Shown here piece after piece: positions 36,478 through 44,534 of a stretch of 64,000 bases of DNA. Numbering within the stretch: position 1 is the stretch's first letter; each line of letters begins with the position of its first letter. Below the pieces are notes generated by a model. The model made no database searches, was not told where the DNA came from, and saw nothing but the letters and a program-made list of their open reading frames with translations. Source of the stretch: JANYJZ01 sp964523395 (lineage in GTDB: Bacteria; Bacteroidota; Ignavibacteria; UBA10030; SZUA-254); assembly GCA_964523395.1 (NCBI GenBank), contig CAZFXS010000005.1, positions 62,001 to 126,000 on the forward strand, in the 5' to 3' direction. The translations under genes were made by a program, and so were the position numbers.

Positions 36478-37535
36478 TCAACAATTTTTCCGGCAAGGTC
36501 TTCAAACGTATAGCCATACGCTTTTGCCGATCTCGCGAACCCCGCTTCATCGGAAATATCCGGGTTCGGATTCACTTCAAGGATGTATGGTTTGTTTTCC
36601 TTGCTCAGCCGGAAATCAACCCGGGCATAATCTCTGCAACCGAGAATCTGGTAAGCCTTCAATGCCATCTCTTTAATAGTAGATTCAAGAGCCGGAGGAA
36701 GCGGAGCCGGGCAGACACCCTTGGTGTGCTCGTACTCGTCCGTTCCTTTCATCCACTTGGCATTGTAGGTAATAATTCTGTGATATTGGGAAGGAAGCGT
36801 GGACATATCGATTTCTGAAATCGGGAATACAACCGGCTTGCGGTTGCCGAGAATCCCGACATTCAGTTCGCGTCCATCGATAAATTCTTCAACCAGCGCG
36901 GGCTGGTCATGCTGTTCAAACACGTAACGGATACGCTTCCGCAGTTCACTCATCGTGGTAACAACGGAAGCCGTTTCAATACCGATACTTGCGTCTTCTC
37001 TTGACGGTTTGACGATCAGAGGAAAATCGAGGTTTGTATCCAGGCTTACACGCACCGGGCTTTTAATGAGCTGAAATCTCGGTGTAGGCAAGCCATGATA
37101 GAGTAAAATTTCTTTCACGCGGACTTTATTAAGTGCGGTTCCCAGCGTCAACGGATCGGAGCCGGTATACGGAACATGCATCAATTCATAGATGCCGACA
37201 GCGTGCATCTCATGAACCGATTCATTTTCCACCCCTTCACATAGATTGAACACGAGGTCGGGTTTTTCTTCTTTCAGGAAATTGATGAACCGGGAAATAT
37301 CGCCGTCAACATTAAACAATGATGTCTTGTATCCCTGCGCCTGAAGTGCGCGGCAGATATCTTCGCGTTCTTCCAGCACCCCCACTTCGGAAAGGTCAAT
37401 ATTATATTCTTTATCTGTTAATAAAACCTTGCCACCTTCCTCAATCAATCCAGTCTCTGAAATATACTTTCTGCCTGTGGCCGATTCAACAACCGGCTCA
37501 TTATACACCACGGAAACATGTATCTTTTTTCGCAT
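36453..37535 (-). CDS. D-Ala-D-Ala-ligase-like ATP-grasp enzyme A
   Basis: The ATG at 37535 is preferred over the TTG at 37541 because AAGGA lies 8 bases upstream. The 360-residue protein has the ligase N-terminal domain (PDLVFNLCEG, PYTGSDPLTL) and ATP-grasp landmarks PLIVKPSREDASIGIE, VEEFIDGRELNVGILG and ARVDFRL...EVNPNPDIS. The loop reads REDAS where Ddl has REGSS, and the Mg-binding segment reads NPNPD where Ddl has NTxPG. A canonical D-Ala-D-Ala product is therefore unlikely. It is a paralogue of the preceding gene. Confidence 0.8.
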   Translation of the reverse strand: MRKKIHVSVVYNEPVVESATGRKYISETGLIEEGGKVLLTDKEYNIDLSEVGVLEEREDICRALQAQGYKTSLFNVDGDISRFINFLKEEKPDLVFNLCEGVENESVHEMHAVGIYELMHVPYTGSDPLTLGTALNKVRVKEILLYHGLPTPRFQLIKSPVRVSLDTNLDFPLIVKPSREDASIGIETASVVTTMSELRKRIRYVFEQHDQPALVEEFIDGRELNVGILGNRKPVVFPISEIDMSTLPSQYHRIITYNAKWMKGTDEYEHTKGVCPAPLPPALESTIKEMALKAYQILGCRDYARVDFRLSKENKPYILEVNPNPDISDEAGFARSAKAYGYTFEDLAGKIVECALERMP

Positions 37536-37544
37536 AGGCAATCC

Positions 37545-38678
37545 TTAGATTGTTTGAGGAACCGGAACTTTTTTGGACTGTACTCCGCACCGTTTGGCGG
37601 CGATATCAATCACAGTCTGAATAAGTTCATTGTAGGTAAGTCCCGCGGCGCGCGCGGCTTTGGGGAAGCAGGAATTGTCTTCAGGATTGGGGAGAATGCC
37701 GGGCAAGGGATTCAACTCGATAATCTGCGGTTGTCCGTACGCGTCGAGGCGTACATCGATGCGAGCCCAGTCGCGGCAACGGAGAACGGAATATGCTTCG
37801 CGGCAAATAAATTCTATTTCTTTACGCAACGATGTTTCAATCTGAGCAGGACACTCAAAAATATCCAACGGCGCGTCGGACTTGTCCCATATCCATTTAG
37901 CTTCGTATGAATAAATCGGGTTTACTCCTGAAGGCAGGGAATCAAATTTGATTTCCACAATGGGAAGAACCTTCACGTTGTTGCCATTGCCGAGCATGGC
38001 AACCGTAAATTCGCGCCCGGGAAGATATTCCTCCACCAGGGCCGGCTCGTTATACTGGCTCAATATAGTAGAGACCTGTTTTTCAAGCTCCTGTTTTGTG
38101 AGCACTAACGAGGCATCGAAAATTCCTTTGCTCGACCCTTCATGCAGTGGCTTTACCATGCAGGGCAGCGGGATGGTGCATCCGATAAGCTGGGAAATAG
38201 TGGAAATAACTCTGAACCGCGGTGTTGGTATATTATAGTAAGAAAGGATTTCCTTGGCGCGTGATTTATCGAGGCAAATCGCGAGCGTCAGAGGGTCGGA
38301 ACCTGTGTAGGGAATTTGCAGCATCTCCAGCATTGCCGGCATCTGCGCTTCGCGCGAAACGCCGAACAAGCCTTCGGTGATATTAAATACAATATCGGGC
38401 CGTTCGTTGCGGAGTTTTTCATACGCGAACTCATCGGCTTCAATCAATATGACATCGTGAACTTCGGCAAGCGCTTTGCGCATCGCGTCAATGGTTTCAA
38501 ACGTATCCCATTCTGCGTAGAGATCGTTGTTGATGGAAAGTTGGGACTGATTGGTCGACCGATGAACTGAAGGAGGAGAGGATTCACTGCTCGAGTCCGG
38601 AGAGTGGGTAGTTGTACCCGGTACAGATTGTTGTGTTGCATCTTCCTTTTTCTGGTTGTAAACGAGCGCGACGCGCAT
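37545..38678 (-). CDS. D-Ala-D-Ala-ligase-like ATP-grasp enzyme B
   Basis: The ATG at 38678 gives 377 residues; a TTG 30 bases upstream is possible. After VALVYNQKK comes a Ser/Pro/Thr-rich insert of about 40 residues, then PDIVFNITEG, PYTGSDPLTL, KPLHEGSSKGI, VEEYLPGREFTVAMLG and ELNPLPGILP. This copy keeps the GSS loop, but the metal segment is NPLPG rather than NTxPG. It is the first gene of the operon and ends 9 bp before enzyme A. It probably joins an amino acid or peptide by an acyl-phosphate route; partners are unknown. Confidence 0.8.
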   Translation of the reverse strand: MRVALVYNQKKEDATQQSVPGTTTHSPDSSSESSPPSVHRSTNQSQLSINNDLYAEWDTFETIDAMRKALAEVHDVILIEADEFAYEKLRNERPDIVFNITEGLFGVSREAQMPAMLEMLQIPYTGSDPLTLAICLDKSRAKEILSYYNIPTPRFRVISTISQLIGCTIPLPCMVKPLHEGSSKGIFDASLVLTKQELEKQVSTILSQYNEPALVEEYLPGREFTVAMLGNGNNVKVLPIVEIKFDSLPSGVNPIYSYEAKWIWDKSDAPLDIFECPAQIETSLRKEIEFICREAYSVLRCRDWARIDVRLDAYGQPQIIELNPLPGILPNPEDNSCFPKAARAAGLTYNELIQTVIDIAAKRCGVQSKKVPVPQTI

Positions 38679-38760
38679 CGGATTGTTTCTCACAGGAAGA
38701 TCTAACAAATAACTCGTGAAGCCCTCTCGGAATGTTAGACAAGATTGTTTATGAACATCA

Positions 38761-38780
38761 TGATGACAACATCGTCATCA
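38761..38780. promoter_or_regulatory. Operator-like palindrome just downstream of the ATP-grasp/kamA promoter
   Basis: TGATGAC (38761-38767) and GTCATCA (38774-38780) are perfect inverted repeats with a 6-base spacer. They fall at roughly +5 to +25 of the predicted transcript, where a repressor could block initiation or a short hairpin could form in the leader. Confidence 0.4.
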
Positions 38781-38792
38781 AAAACACATTGT

Positions 38793-38820
38793 AATATAAC
38801 CTTTTTAATTTATTTGTCAA
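38793..38820 (-). promoter_or_regulatory. Sigma-70-like promoter of the ATP-grasp/GNAT/kamA operon
   Basis: On the minus strand a perfect TTGACA (38815-38820) is followed after 16 bp by TATATT (38793-38798). The start of the first gene lies about 110 bases downstream. This is the best promoter match in the window. Confidence 0.6.
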
Positions 38821-38916
38821 GAAAAAAGTGCGTTTTTCAGTGATGAAAAGAATTTTTTTTGATGAGGTGAGAAGATGTCGACGAGAGCAGGGAAGAAAAA
38901 TTTTTACGAACGTGTA

Positions 38917-41115
38917 TCAGCCGCCATGAACCATCGTCATCGCGTCACTCAATCGTTCCGAAAAATATTTCCGGAGCAGTAGATGGTCCTGATGACGGAG
39001 ATGAGGATCTTCATCAATCAACTTGTATGCTTCTTTCCTCGCTTCGGTCAGCAACTCTCCGTCGGTCATGAGATTTGCTATCTGAAGTTGCGGCAAACCG
39101 CTCTGTCTCGTACCAAAAAATTCTCCCGGACCCCTTAATTCCAGGTCAATTTCAGCGATTTTGAAGCCATCGTTAGTAGAAAGCATAGCCTGCAGTCGCA
39201 GAGCAGAGACAACTGTTTCATCCCGTTCTTCACCGATGTTCGGAAGTCCCGGAGTAGTCTTTACAATCTTCAACAGCCAATCGGGAGCGATGAGAATGCA
39301 ATACGACTGGTCTGAACCGCGTCCCACCCTTCCCCGGAGCTGATGCAACTGGGATAAACCGAACCGTTCAGCATGTTCAATGACCATGATGGTCGCGTTC
39401 GGGACATCGATACCGACTTCGATGACGGTTGTGGAGACTAAAATGTCATATTCTCTCCGCTTAAACCTTTCCATGACGTCATCTTTCTCATCTGATGACA
39501 TCCTGCCATGGAGAAGAGCGACCCGCAAATCAGGAAAGATATCCTTCCGGATAACTTCATAGCTCTCAGTCGCCGCCTTAAGATCAAGCTTCTCTGATTC
39601 CTCCACCAGAGGATAAACGATATATGCCTGCCGCCCTTCTTTTACCTCATCCCGCATGAAGTCATAGACAGCATTTCGCTTTGATTCAGTCCGTAAAGCG
39701 GTTTTTATCGGCTTTCGGTGCGAAGGCAACTCATCTATAATTGATACATCAAGGTCACCGTACAGTGTAAGTGAGAGGGTTCTGGGGATGGGAGTAGCTG
39801 TCATAACCAGCATATCGGGATGCGGTGAACCTTTATCGCCGCCTGACTTTGCCTTCAGTGCCAGCCGTTGTGCCACACCAAACCGGTGCTGTTCATCGAT
39901 GACAATAAACCCCAACCTGGAAAATTTTACCGATTCCTGGATTAAGGCGTGTGTTCCGACGACAATCTGAGCCGATCCGCGACTGATATCTTCTAGAATG
40001 TCCATTCTTAGCTTCGATTGCTGACTTCCGATAAGTAACCGGATATTGATGGAGAAATCTTTGAGTAATGCCGAAAGCGTTTTGAAATGCTGTTCGGCAA
40101 GAATTTCTGTTGGCGCCATGAAGGCGGCCTGATACCCGTTCTCCACCGCAATCAATATCGCCAGCAGAGCCACGACGGTCTTCCCGCTTCCGACATCGCC
40201 CTGAACAAGCCGGCTCATCGGCTTATTTGCTTGCATATCAACGGTAATCTCCTTGATGACTCGAAGCTGAGCCTTCGTCAGCTTGAACGGCAGTGAGTCG
40301 ATAAGCTTGCGGGCAAGTTTGCTTTCGACATTATAGGCAATACCGGGAAGATCGACTTTAACACTTGTCCGCCGGATTGCAAGCATCAACTGCATATAGA
40401 AGAGCTCGTCGAATTTCAGCCGGCGGCGGGCATGGTCAAGTGCCTGATTTGATTCAGGGAAATGGATGGATTTGAGCGCGTGTGAAAGCTGAATGAGTTC
40501 ATTCCGATCACGAAGGTTTTGAGGAAGCGGGTCTTCCATCATCTCAGCGTATTCTTCCACCACCGGTTTCATGACTCTTCGCAATCCTTTGACGTGGAGG
40601 TTGACTTCCTTCAAGTCTCCCGATGAACCGTATTTGGGTACGATGCCGCCGGTATGAAGAAACCCTTCCCCCTCGTCTTCGTCACCGACGCTGATTCTGT
40701 CGATTGAGGGATGAACAAGCTGAGCCCGTTTGCCAAATGCGGACACCTTTCCCGACACTGCCAGTGATTCACCGATGGTGTACGCGCCTTTGAAGTATTT
40801 CACATTACGGAAGAAGACAAGCGGGATAGTGCCGGTTTCGTCGCCCAGCAGGATAACGACACGTTGTTTCGGCGGCCGACCGAGAAGGTCGAATGCCCTG
40901 ACCGTGCCGATGACGGTGATCCATGTTCCGGTATTGATAAACTGTTTGAGGTTTTTGATTTTCTCGACCTTGCTCAGGTCGATATAACTCCGGGGAAAAT
41001 AGTAGAGAAGGTCGCGGACTGTAGCAATGCCCTGCTCGGCAAGAGCTTCTGCTCTTTTAGGACCGATGCCTTTGAGATATTGTACGGGAGTTAAGAGCTT
41101 GTCTTTTTGCTGCAT
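38917..41115 (-). CDS. recG: ATP-dependent DNA helicase RecG
   Basis: The 732-residue protein has the N-terminal wedge/OB domain and a helicase core with Walker A GDVGSGKTVVALLA, the DEQHRFG box, ATPIPRTL and QLRGRVGRG. The C-terminal region ends with RKYFSERLSDA. It remodels stalled forks and branched DNA. It stands between the kamA operon and a T9SS cargo gene. Confidence 0.96.
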   Translation of the reverse strand: MQQKDKLLTPVQYLKGIGPKRAEALAEQGIATVRDLLYYFPRSYIDLSKVEKIKNLKQFINTGTWITVIGTVRAFDLLGRPPKQRVVILLGDETGTIPLVFFRNVKYFKGAYTIGESLAVSGKVSAFGKRAQLVHPSIDRISVGDEDEGEGFLHTGGIVPKYGSSGDLKEVNLHVKGLRRVMKPVVEEYAEMMEDPLPQNLRDRNELIQLSHALKSIHFPESNQALDHARRRLKFDELFYMQLMLAIRRTSVKVDLPGIAYNVESKLARKLIDSLPFKLTKAQLRVIKEITVDMQANKPMSRLVQGDVGSGKTVVALLAILIAVENGYQAAFMAPTEILAEQHFKTLSALLKDFSINIRLLIGSQQSKLRMDILEDISRGSAQIVVGTHALIQESVKFSRLGFIVIDEQHRFGVAQRLALKAKSGGDKGSPHPDMLVMTATPIPRTLSLTLYGDLDVSIIDELPSHRKPIKTALRTESKRNAVYDFMRDEVKEGRQAYIVYPLVEESEKLDLKAATESYEVIRKDIFPDLRVALLHGRMSSDEKDDVMERFKRREYDILVSTTVIEVGIDVPNATIMVIEHAERFGLSQLHQLRGRVGRGSDQSYCILIAPDWLLKIVKTTPGLPNIGEERDETVVSALRLQAMLSTNDGFKIAEIDLELRGPGEFFGTRQSGLPQLQIANLMTDGELLTEARKEAYKLIDEDPHLRHQDHLLLRKYFSERLSDAMTMVHGG

Positions 41116-41165
41116 GATGGAAGAAGATACGAAGGGAAGGAGGGAATTGCAAAAAGGAGGAGCCT

Positions 41166-41196
41166 TAATGTTATCTCATTGTAATGTTATCTCATT
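41166..41196. repeat. Tandem 15-bp direct repeat over the stop codon of the T9SS gene
   Basis: TAATGTTATCTCATT occurs at 41166-41180 and again at 41182-41196 with one base between. The second copy includes the stop codon of the minus-strand T9SS gene. It looks like a local slippage duplication. Confidence 0.6.
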
Positions 41197-42500
41197 AATA
41201 TAATCTTTCGAGTTTGAGAAAATGAACCAACCTGCAGCCTGTAGACATATACTCCGCTGGGAAAACTAGCCCCATCCCATTGTACACTATGCTCACCACC
41301 AAACTGAAATCCATTTACCAGCGTAGCAGTTTCACGGCCTAAGACATCATATATTTTCAATGTAACATCACCAGGAACCGGAAGATCGTACTTTATTGTA
41401 GTAGATGAATTGAATGGGTTTGGGAAGTTTGGGTAGAGATAAATTGCTTTGGGAACCGACGGTAATGTTGTAACTGTTATCAACGCAGAAGACTCACTGA
41501 GTATACTGTAGGATTTTCTTGGCCCCTTTTTTAATTGATATTCACTTCCTATGTGTCCAACAGACCAAATTACTATCGCATAATATTCACCAGGCAATGC
41601 TGTATCAGGGACTTCAATTGTAAATCCGAGATCAAAACTAACTTTTCCATCCTGATCCGAAGAAATAACATGCGTATAACGCGGATTCCACAGCAGCCCC
41701 GATGCTTCGCGTGCACTAACAGGGGAAAACGAAATCGGAATTCTACCATGATCTCCCTCAAGAAAATTCGGCAGCAAAAAATCAATAGTGATTTTCATAC
41801 TAGCCGTATCATCGAAAAACGAAAATTGGATCGAACCACCACGTTCACGACCTGTTACTATCGGTTGTATGGCTCCGGACTGAGGTTCAATCGTGTAATT
41901 GTGACCTGGTGCTAAATTGGCAATATTAACAAGGACATCATCCCCCGACCAACATTGATCAGTTACACCACTTGAGATCGTCAGCTGGCTTGTATCGATT
42001 AGCGTAAGGCCGTCAGCGAGCCGGGTTGCAAGACAGATAATATTTGCAATGTAACCATCTCCAATCGGACAATAAGGTAAACCGAATAGCATTCCGACTC
42101 CTATGGTGATTTTCCCTGAGCTATCAGCAGTGGCTATATGGGATCTACTGGCATCCCAGTATGTATCACTCTGAAGGTGGTAACCGCTCGAATCATCATA
42201 ACTGCAATAGATCGGTTGGCCATAATCATACACGGTCAAAGAATCCGGAAGCAGAAAACTAAATACCCAAACGGATGCGGGGGTATCAACCAATTCAAAC
42301 ATCATGGGTCCAGTTGCTTCGGCAGTAATATACGGTACAATTGGGTAGGGTAAACCCGGATTAGCACTAAGTCTATATGTATTACCATACATCACACTCC
42401 ATACCTCGGAGTCGACACCAGTAAGCGTTTGGGATGTCATCCTTTCTGCAACAAACATCAAAGGAACAAAGAAAAGGATGTATTTTGTGGTAAGCCTCAT
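41187..42500 (-). CDS. Secreted T9SS cargo protein with internal duplication
   Basis: The 437-residue protein has a signal peptide (YILFFVPLMFVAERMTS). Two similar beta-rich modules follow at about 65-180 and 225-340; each contains F-LLP, a GQPI/GRIPI strand and a DSSGKI/DQDGKV turn. The end is a type A sorting domain (LYPNFPNPFNSSTTI ... SGVYVYRLQ ... KIILMR). The function of the modules is unknown. AGGAGGG lies 14 bases upstream of the ATG and partly falls in a small GGGTT/AACCC hairpin. It has its own promoter candidate. Confidence 0.85.
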   Translation of the reverse strand: MRLTTKYILFFVPLMFVAERMTSQTLTGVDSEVWSVMYGNTYRLSANPGLPYPIVPYITAEATGPMMFELVDTPASVWVFSFLLPDSLTVYDYGQPIYCSYDDSSGYHLQSDTYWDASRSHIATADSSGKITIGVGMLFGLPYCPIGDGYIANIICLATRLADGLTLIDTSQLTISSGVTDQCWSGDDVLVNIANLAPGHNYTIEPQSGAIQPIVTGRERGGSIQFSFFDDTASMKITIDFLLPNFLEGDHGRIPISFSPVSAREASGLLWNPRYTHVISSDQDGKVSFDLGFTIEVPDTALPGEYYAIVIWSVGHIGSEYQLKKGPRKSYSILSESSALITVTTLPSVPKAIYLYPNFPNPFNSSTTIKYDLPVPGDVTLKIYDVLGRETATLVNGFQFGGEHSVQWDGASFPSGVYVYRLQVGSFSQTRKIILMR

Positions 42501-42532
42501 GGGTTATAAACAACCCTCCTGGAATTGGGAAT

Positions 42533-42561
42533 AATATACTCAGTTTGCTCCCCAATTTCAA
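42533..42561 (-). promoter_or_regulatory. Sigma-70-like promoter of the T9SS cargo gene
   Basis: TTGAAA (42556-42561 on the minus strand) and TATATT (42533-42538) are separated by 17 bp. The leader to the ATG at 42500 would be about 25-30 bases. Confidence 0.5.
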
Positions 42562-42632
42562 TGCGGAATGAGATCGATGTCTATCGAAACGGATGATTTA
42601 GTCTCATATGGAAAATACTTTCCGTTGTCATA

Positions 42633-42648
42633 ACGGACTGAAGTCCGT
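42633..42648. repeat. TGAA-loop palindrome, copy 2
   Basis: ACGGAC and GTCCGT flank TGAA. It lies 26 bp from copy 3 in the gap between gpsA and the T9SS gene. Confidence 0.5.
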
Positions 42649-42674
42649 AATCTTATCGTTGCTAATACATATAA

Positions 42675-42694
42675 CCCCAGCCTGAAGGCTGGGG
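42675..42694 (-). terminator. TGAA-loop palindrome, copy 3, possible terminator of the gpsA operon
   Basis: CCCCAGCC and GGCTGGGG flank TGAA. On the minus strand it lies about 50 bases past the gpsA stop and is followed by TTATATG. The stem is GC-rich and would be stable, but the T-tract is weak. Confidence 0.45.
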
Positions 42695-42740
42695 CTGTGC
42701 AAATTTTGTTGTTATGATACCGGAAGAGGACATTGTGCAG

Positions 42741-43739
42741 CTATACTTCCCCCTTCGCCCCCCTCGTCATCAAATCGGCGGTGGCGATGATAGGATCTTT
42801 GTCTTTGAATAAGACTTCATACACTTCATTCACAATCGGGAGCTCAACATGATGTTTCTTCCCAAGGTCATGTATAGATCGGGTGGTCGCGACACCCTCT
42901 GCTATCATCACCATCTCGTTAAGCACGTCAGGGAGTTTTCTTCCTTTACCGATCTCCTCGCCGACATGGCGGTTACGGCTATGCTTGCTCATACATGTCG
43001 CGATGAGGTCGCCGATGCCCGATAATCCGGCAAATGTTTGCTGTTGCGCGCCCATGCTGTTGCCCAGTCGCGACAGCTCCGCCGTCGCGCGGGTCATAAT
43101 CGCCGCCTTGGTATTATCGCCGAACCCTGCGCCATCAGCGATGCCGGCACCGATAGCGATGACATTCTTGATGGAGCCGGCAAGCTCCACACCTTTAATA
43201 TCGTTGCTGGAATACACCCGGAAGTACGGCGTCATAAATACTTTTTGCGCATGCTTTGCCGTCTCTAAACTCGAAGAAGCGACAACAACCGCAGTCGGTA
43301 CCTGCCGCGCAACTTCTTCCGCAAAACTCGGCCCGGATAACGTCACTATATTGTCGCTCTTGAGATGAGGTAATACATCCCCGAGAACTGCCGACATCGG
43401 CATAAGCGTTTCGTTCTCTATGCCCTTCGCGACGTTTACAAAGGTAACGTTTGTAAAGTCGTGAGAAGACAATTTCTTCGCCGTGTCGCGCAGAAACTGT
43501 GCCGGTATGCCGGCAACAATCATTTCAGCGCCGTGAACGGCGCGCTCAAGATCATGGGTGATGATAATTTTCGGAGGAATCGGAATTCCGGGCAGGAGTG
43601 TTCTATTTTCCCTGTGCGCTTCGAGCGAAGCAGTATGGTCTTCGCGATGACCCCAGAGGGTAACGTGGTGAGTATTGTTACAGAGAAGAATGGCGAGTGT
43701 GGTGCCCCAGCTTCCGGCACCCAACACTGTAATGCGCAT
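42741..43739 (-). CDS. gpsA: Glycerol-3-phosphate dehydrogenase [NAD(P)+]
   Basis: The 332-residue protein has the N-terminal dinucleotide loop GAGSWGTTLA, the family segment VNVAKGIEN, TLSGPSFAEEVA and the catalytic-domain GSIKNVIAIGAGIADG. It makes sn-glycerol 3-phosphate for phospholipids. It lies 39 bp after plsY, which uses its product. Confidence 0.96.
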   Translation of the reverse strand: MRITVLGAGSWGTTLAILLCNNTHHVTLWGHREDHTASLEAHRENRTLLPGIPIPPKIIITHDLERAVHGAEMIVAGIPAQFLRDTAKKLSSHDFTNVTFVNVAKGIENETLMPMSAVLGDVLPHLKSDNIVTLSGPSFAEEVARQVPTAVVVASSSLETAKHAQKVFMTPYFRVYSSNDIKGVELAGSIKNVIAIGAGIADGAGFGDNTKAAIMTRATAELSRLGNSMGAQQQTFAGLSGIGDLIATCMSKHSRNRHVGEEIGKGRKLPDVLNEMVMIAEGVATTRSIHDLGKKHHVELPIVNEVYEVLFKDKDPIIATADLMTRGAKGEV

Positions 43740-43778
43740 GATAAATGGAGTAGTTACAGAATGAGAACCCTGCGAGTA

Positions 43779-44459
43779 TTACTGCTTCTTCAGCGAGCCC
43801 CGGAGATGCAGTCTGGTCAACCGGCGCTCGGTACCGGCACGCAACCGCTGAATATTTTCACGATGTGTATACAGCAACAACAGCGCGATACCAATACTAA
43901 AAAATATCAATGTGTGATATCCCTGCAACTCGCCGTGAAAAATATTATGCCGGAAGAACATTGCCAGCGGAAACGATACCGCGGCACTGATAGAACCGAG
44001 AGAAACATACCGGGTAATATAAAACACAACCATAAAAATGCCGACGGCAACAAGTAATTCAACCGTGGCAACTCCAACAAGCGCTCCGGTTGCAGTGGCA
44101 ATTCCCTTACCGCCACGGAATCCGCTGAATGCCGTAAAAATATGACCGAGAATAGCGGCACATCCGGCAATAATCTGAATAATAGTAAAATCTTCGAAAG
44201 GCGTAAGGTTGTTGAATGGCATAGGGCCGTACATCAATTTCGGCAAAACCATCGTTGCGACATACCCCTTGAGAATATCGATGAGAATCACGACAACTCC
44301 TGCTTTCCATCCTAACGTACGCGCAACGTTTGTTCCGCCTGCGTTACCGCTTCCATGATGGCGGATATCGATACCATGAGTCCATTTGGAGATAAGAATA
44401 CTCGTGGGAATCGAACCGACAATATAACTGAGCACGATGATAATGCCCAATGGCAGCAT
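43779..44459 (-). CDS. plsY: Glycerol-3-phosphate acyltransferase PlsY
   Basis: The 226-residue protein has five to six membrane segments and the PlsY motifs SIPTSILISK, GSGNAGGTNVART and FRGGKGIATATG. It transfers acyl groups from acyl-phosphate to glycerol 3-phosphate. It is directly upstream of gpsA in the same operon. Confidence 0.95.
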   Translation of the reverse strand: MLPLGIIIVLSYIVGSIPTSILISKWTHGIDIRHHGSGNAGGTNVARTLGWKAGVVVILIDILKGYVATMVLPKLMYGPMPFNNLTPFEDFTIIQIIAGCAAILGHIFTAFSGFRGGKGIATATGALVGVATVELLVAVGIFMVVFYITRYVSLGSISAAVSFPLAMFFRHNIFHGELQGYHTLIFFSIGIALLLLYTHRENIQRLRAGTERRLTRLHLRGSLKKQ

Positions 44460-44493
44460 ATTTAAAACCCTTTCCTATTCAACAACTGTGATT

Positions 44494-44521
44494 AAGATAT
44501 AAAAAATCAAATAAAAATCAA
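44494..44521 (-). promoter_or_regulatory. Weak promoter candidate for plsY-gpsA
   Basis: On the minus strand TTGATT (44516-44521) and TATCTT (44494-44499) are 16 bp apart in an A/T-rich gap of 75 bp between ispD and plsY. Confidence 0.28.
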
Positions 44522-44534
44522 CATTCCGGGTATT

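Noticed and set aside
36453..38678. The ligase pair as ordinary cell wall D-Ala-D-Ala ligases.
   Set aside because: The NTxPG and (in enzyme A) GSS motifs are altered, and no mur, fts or alr genes are nearby.
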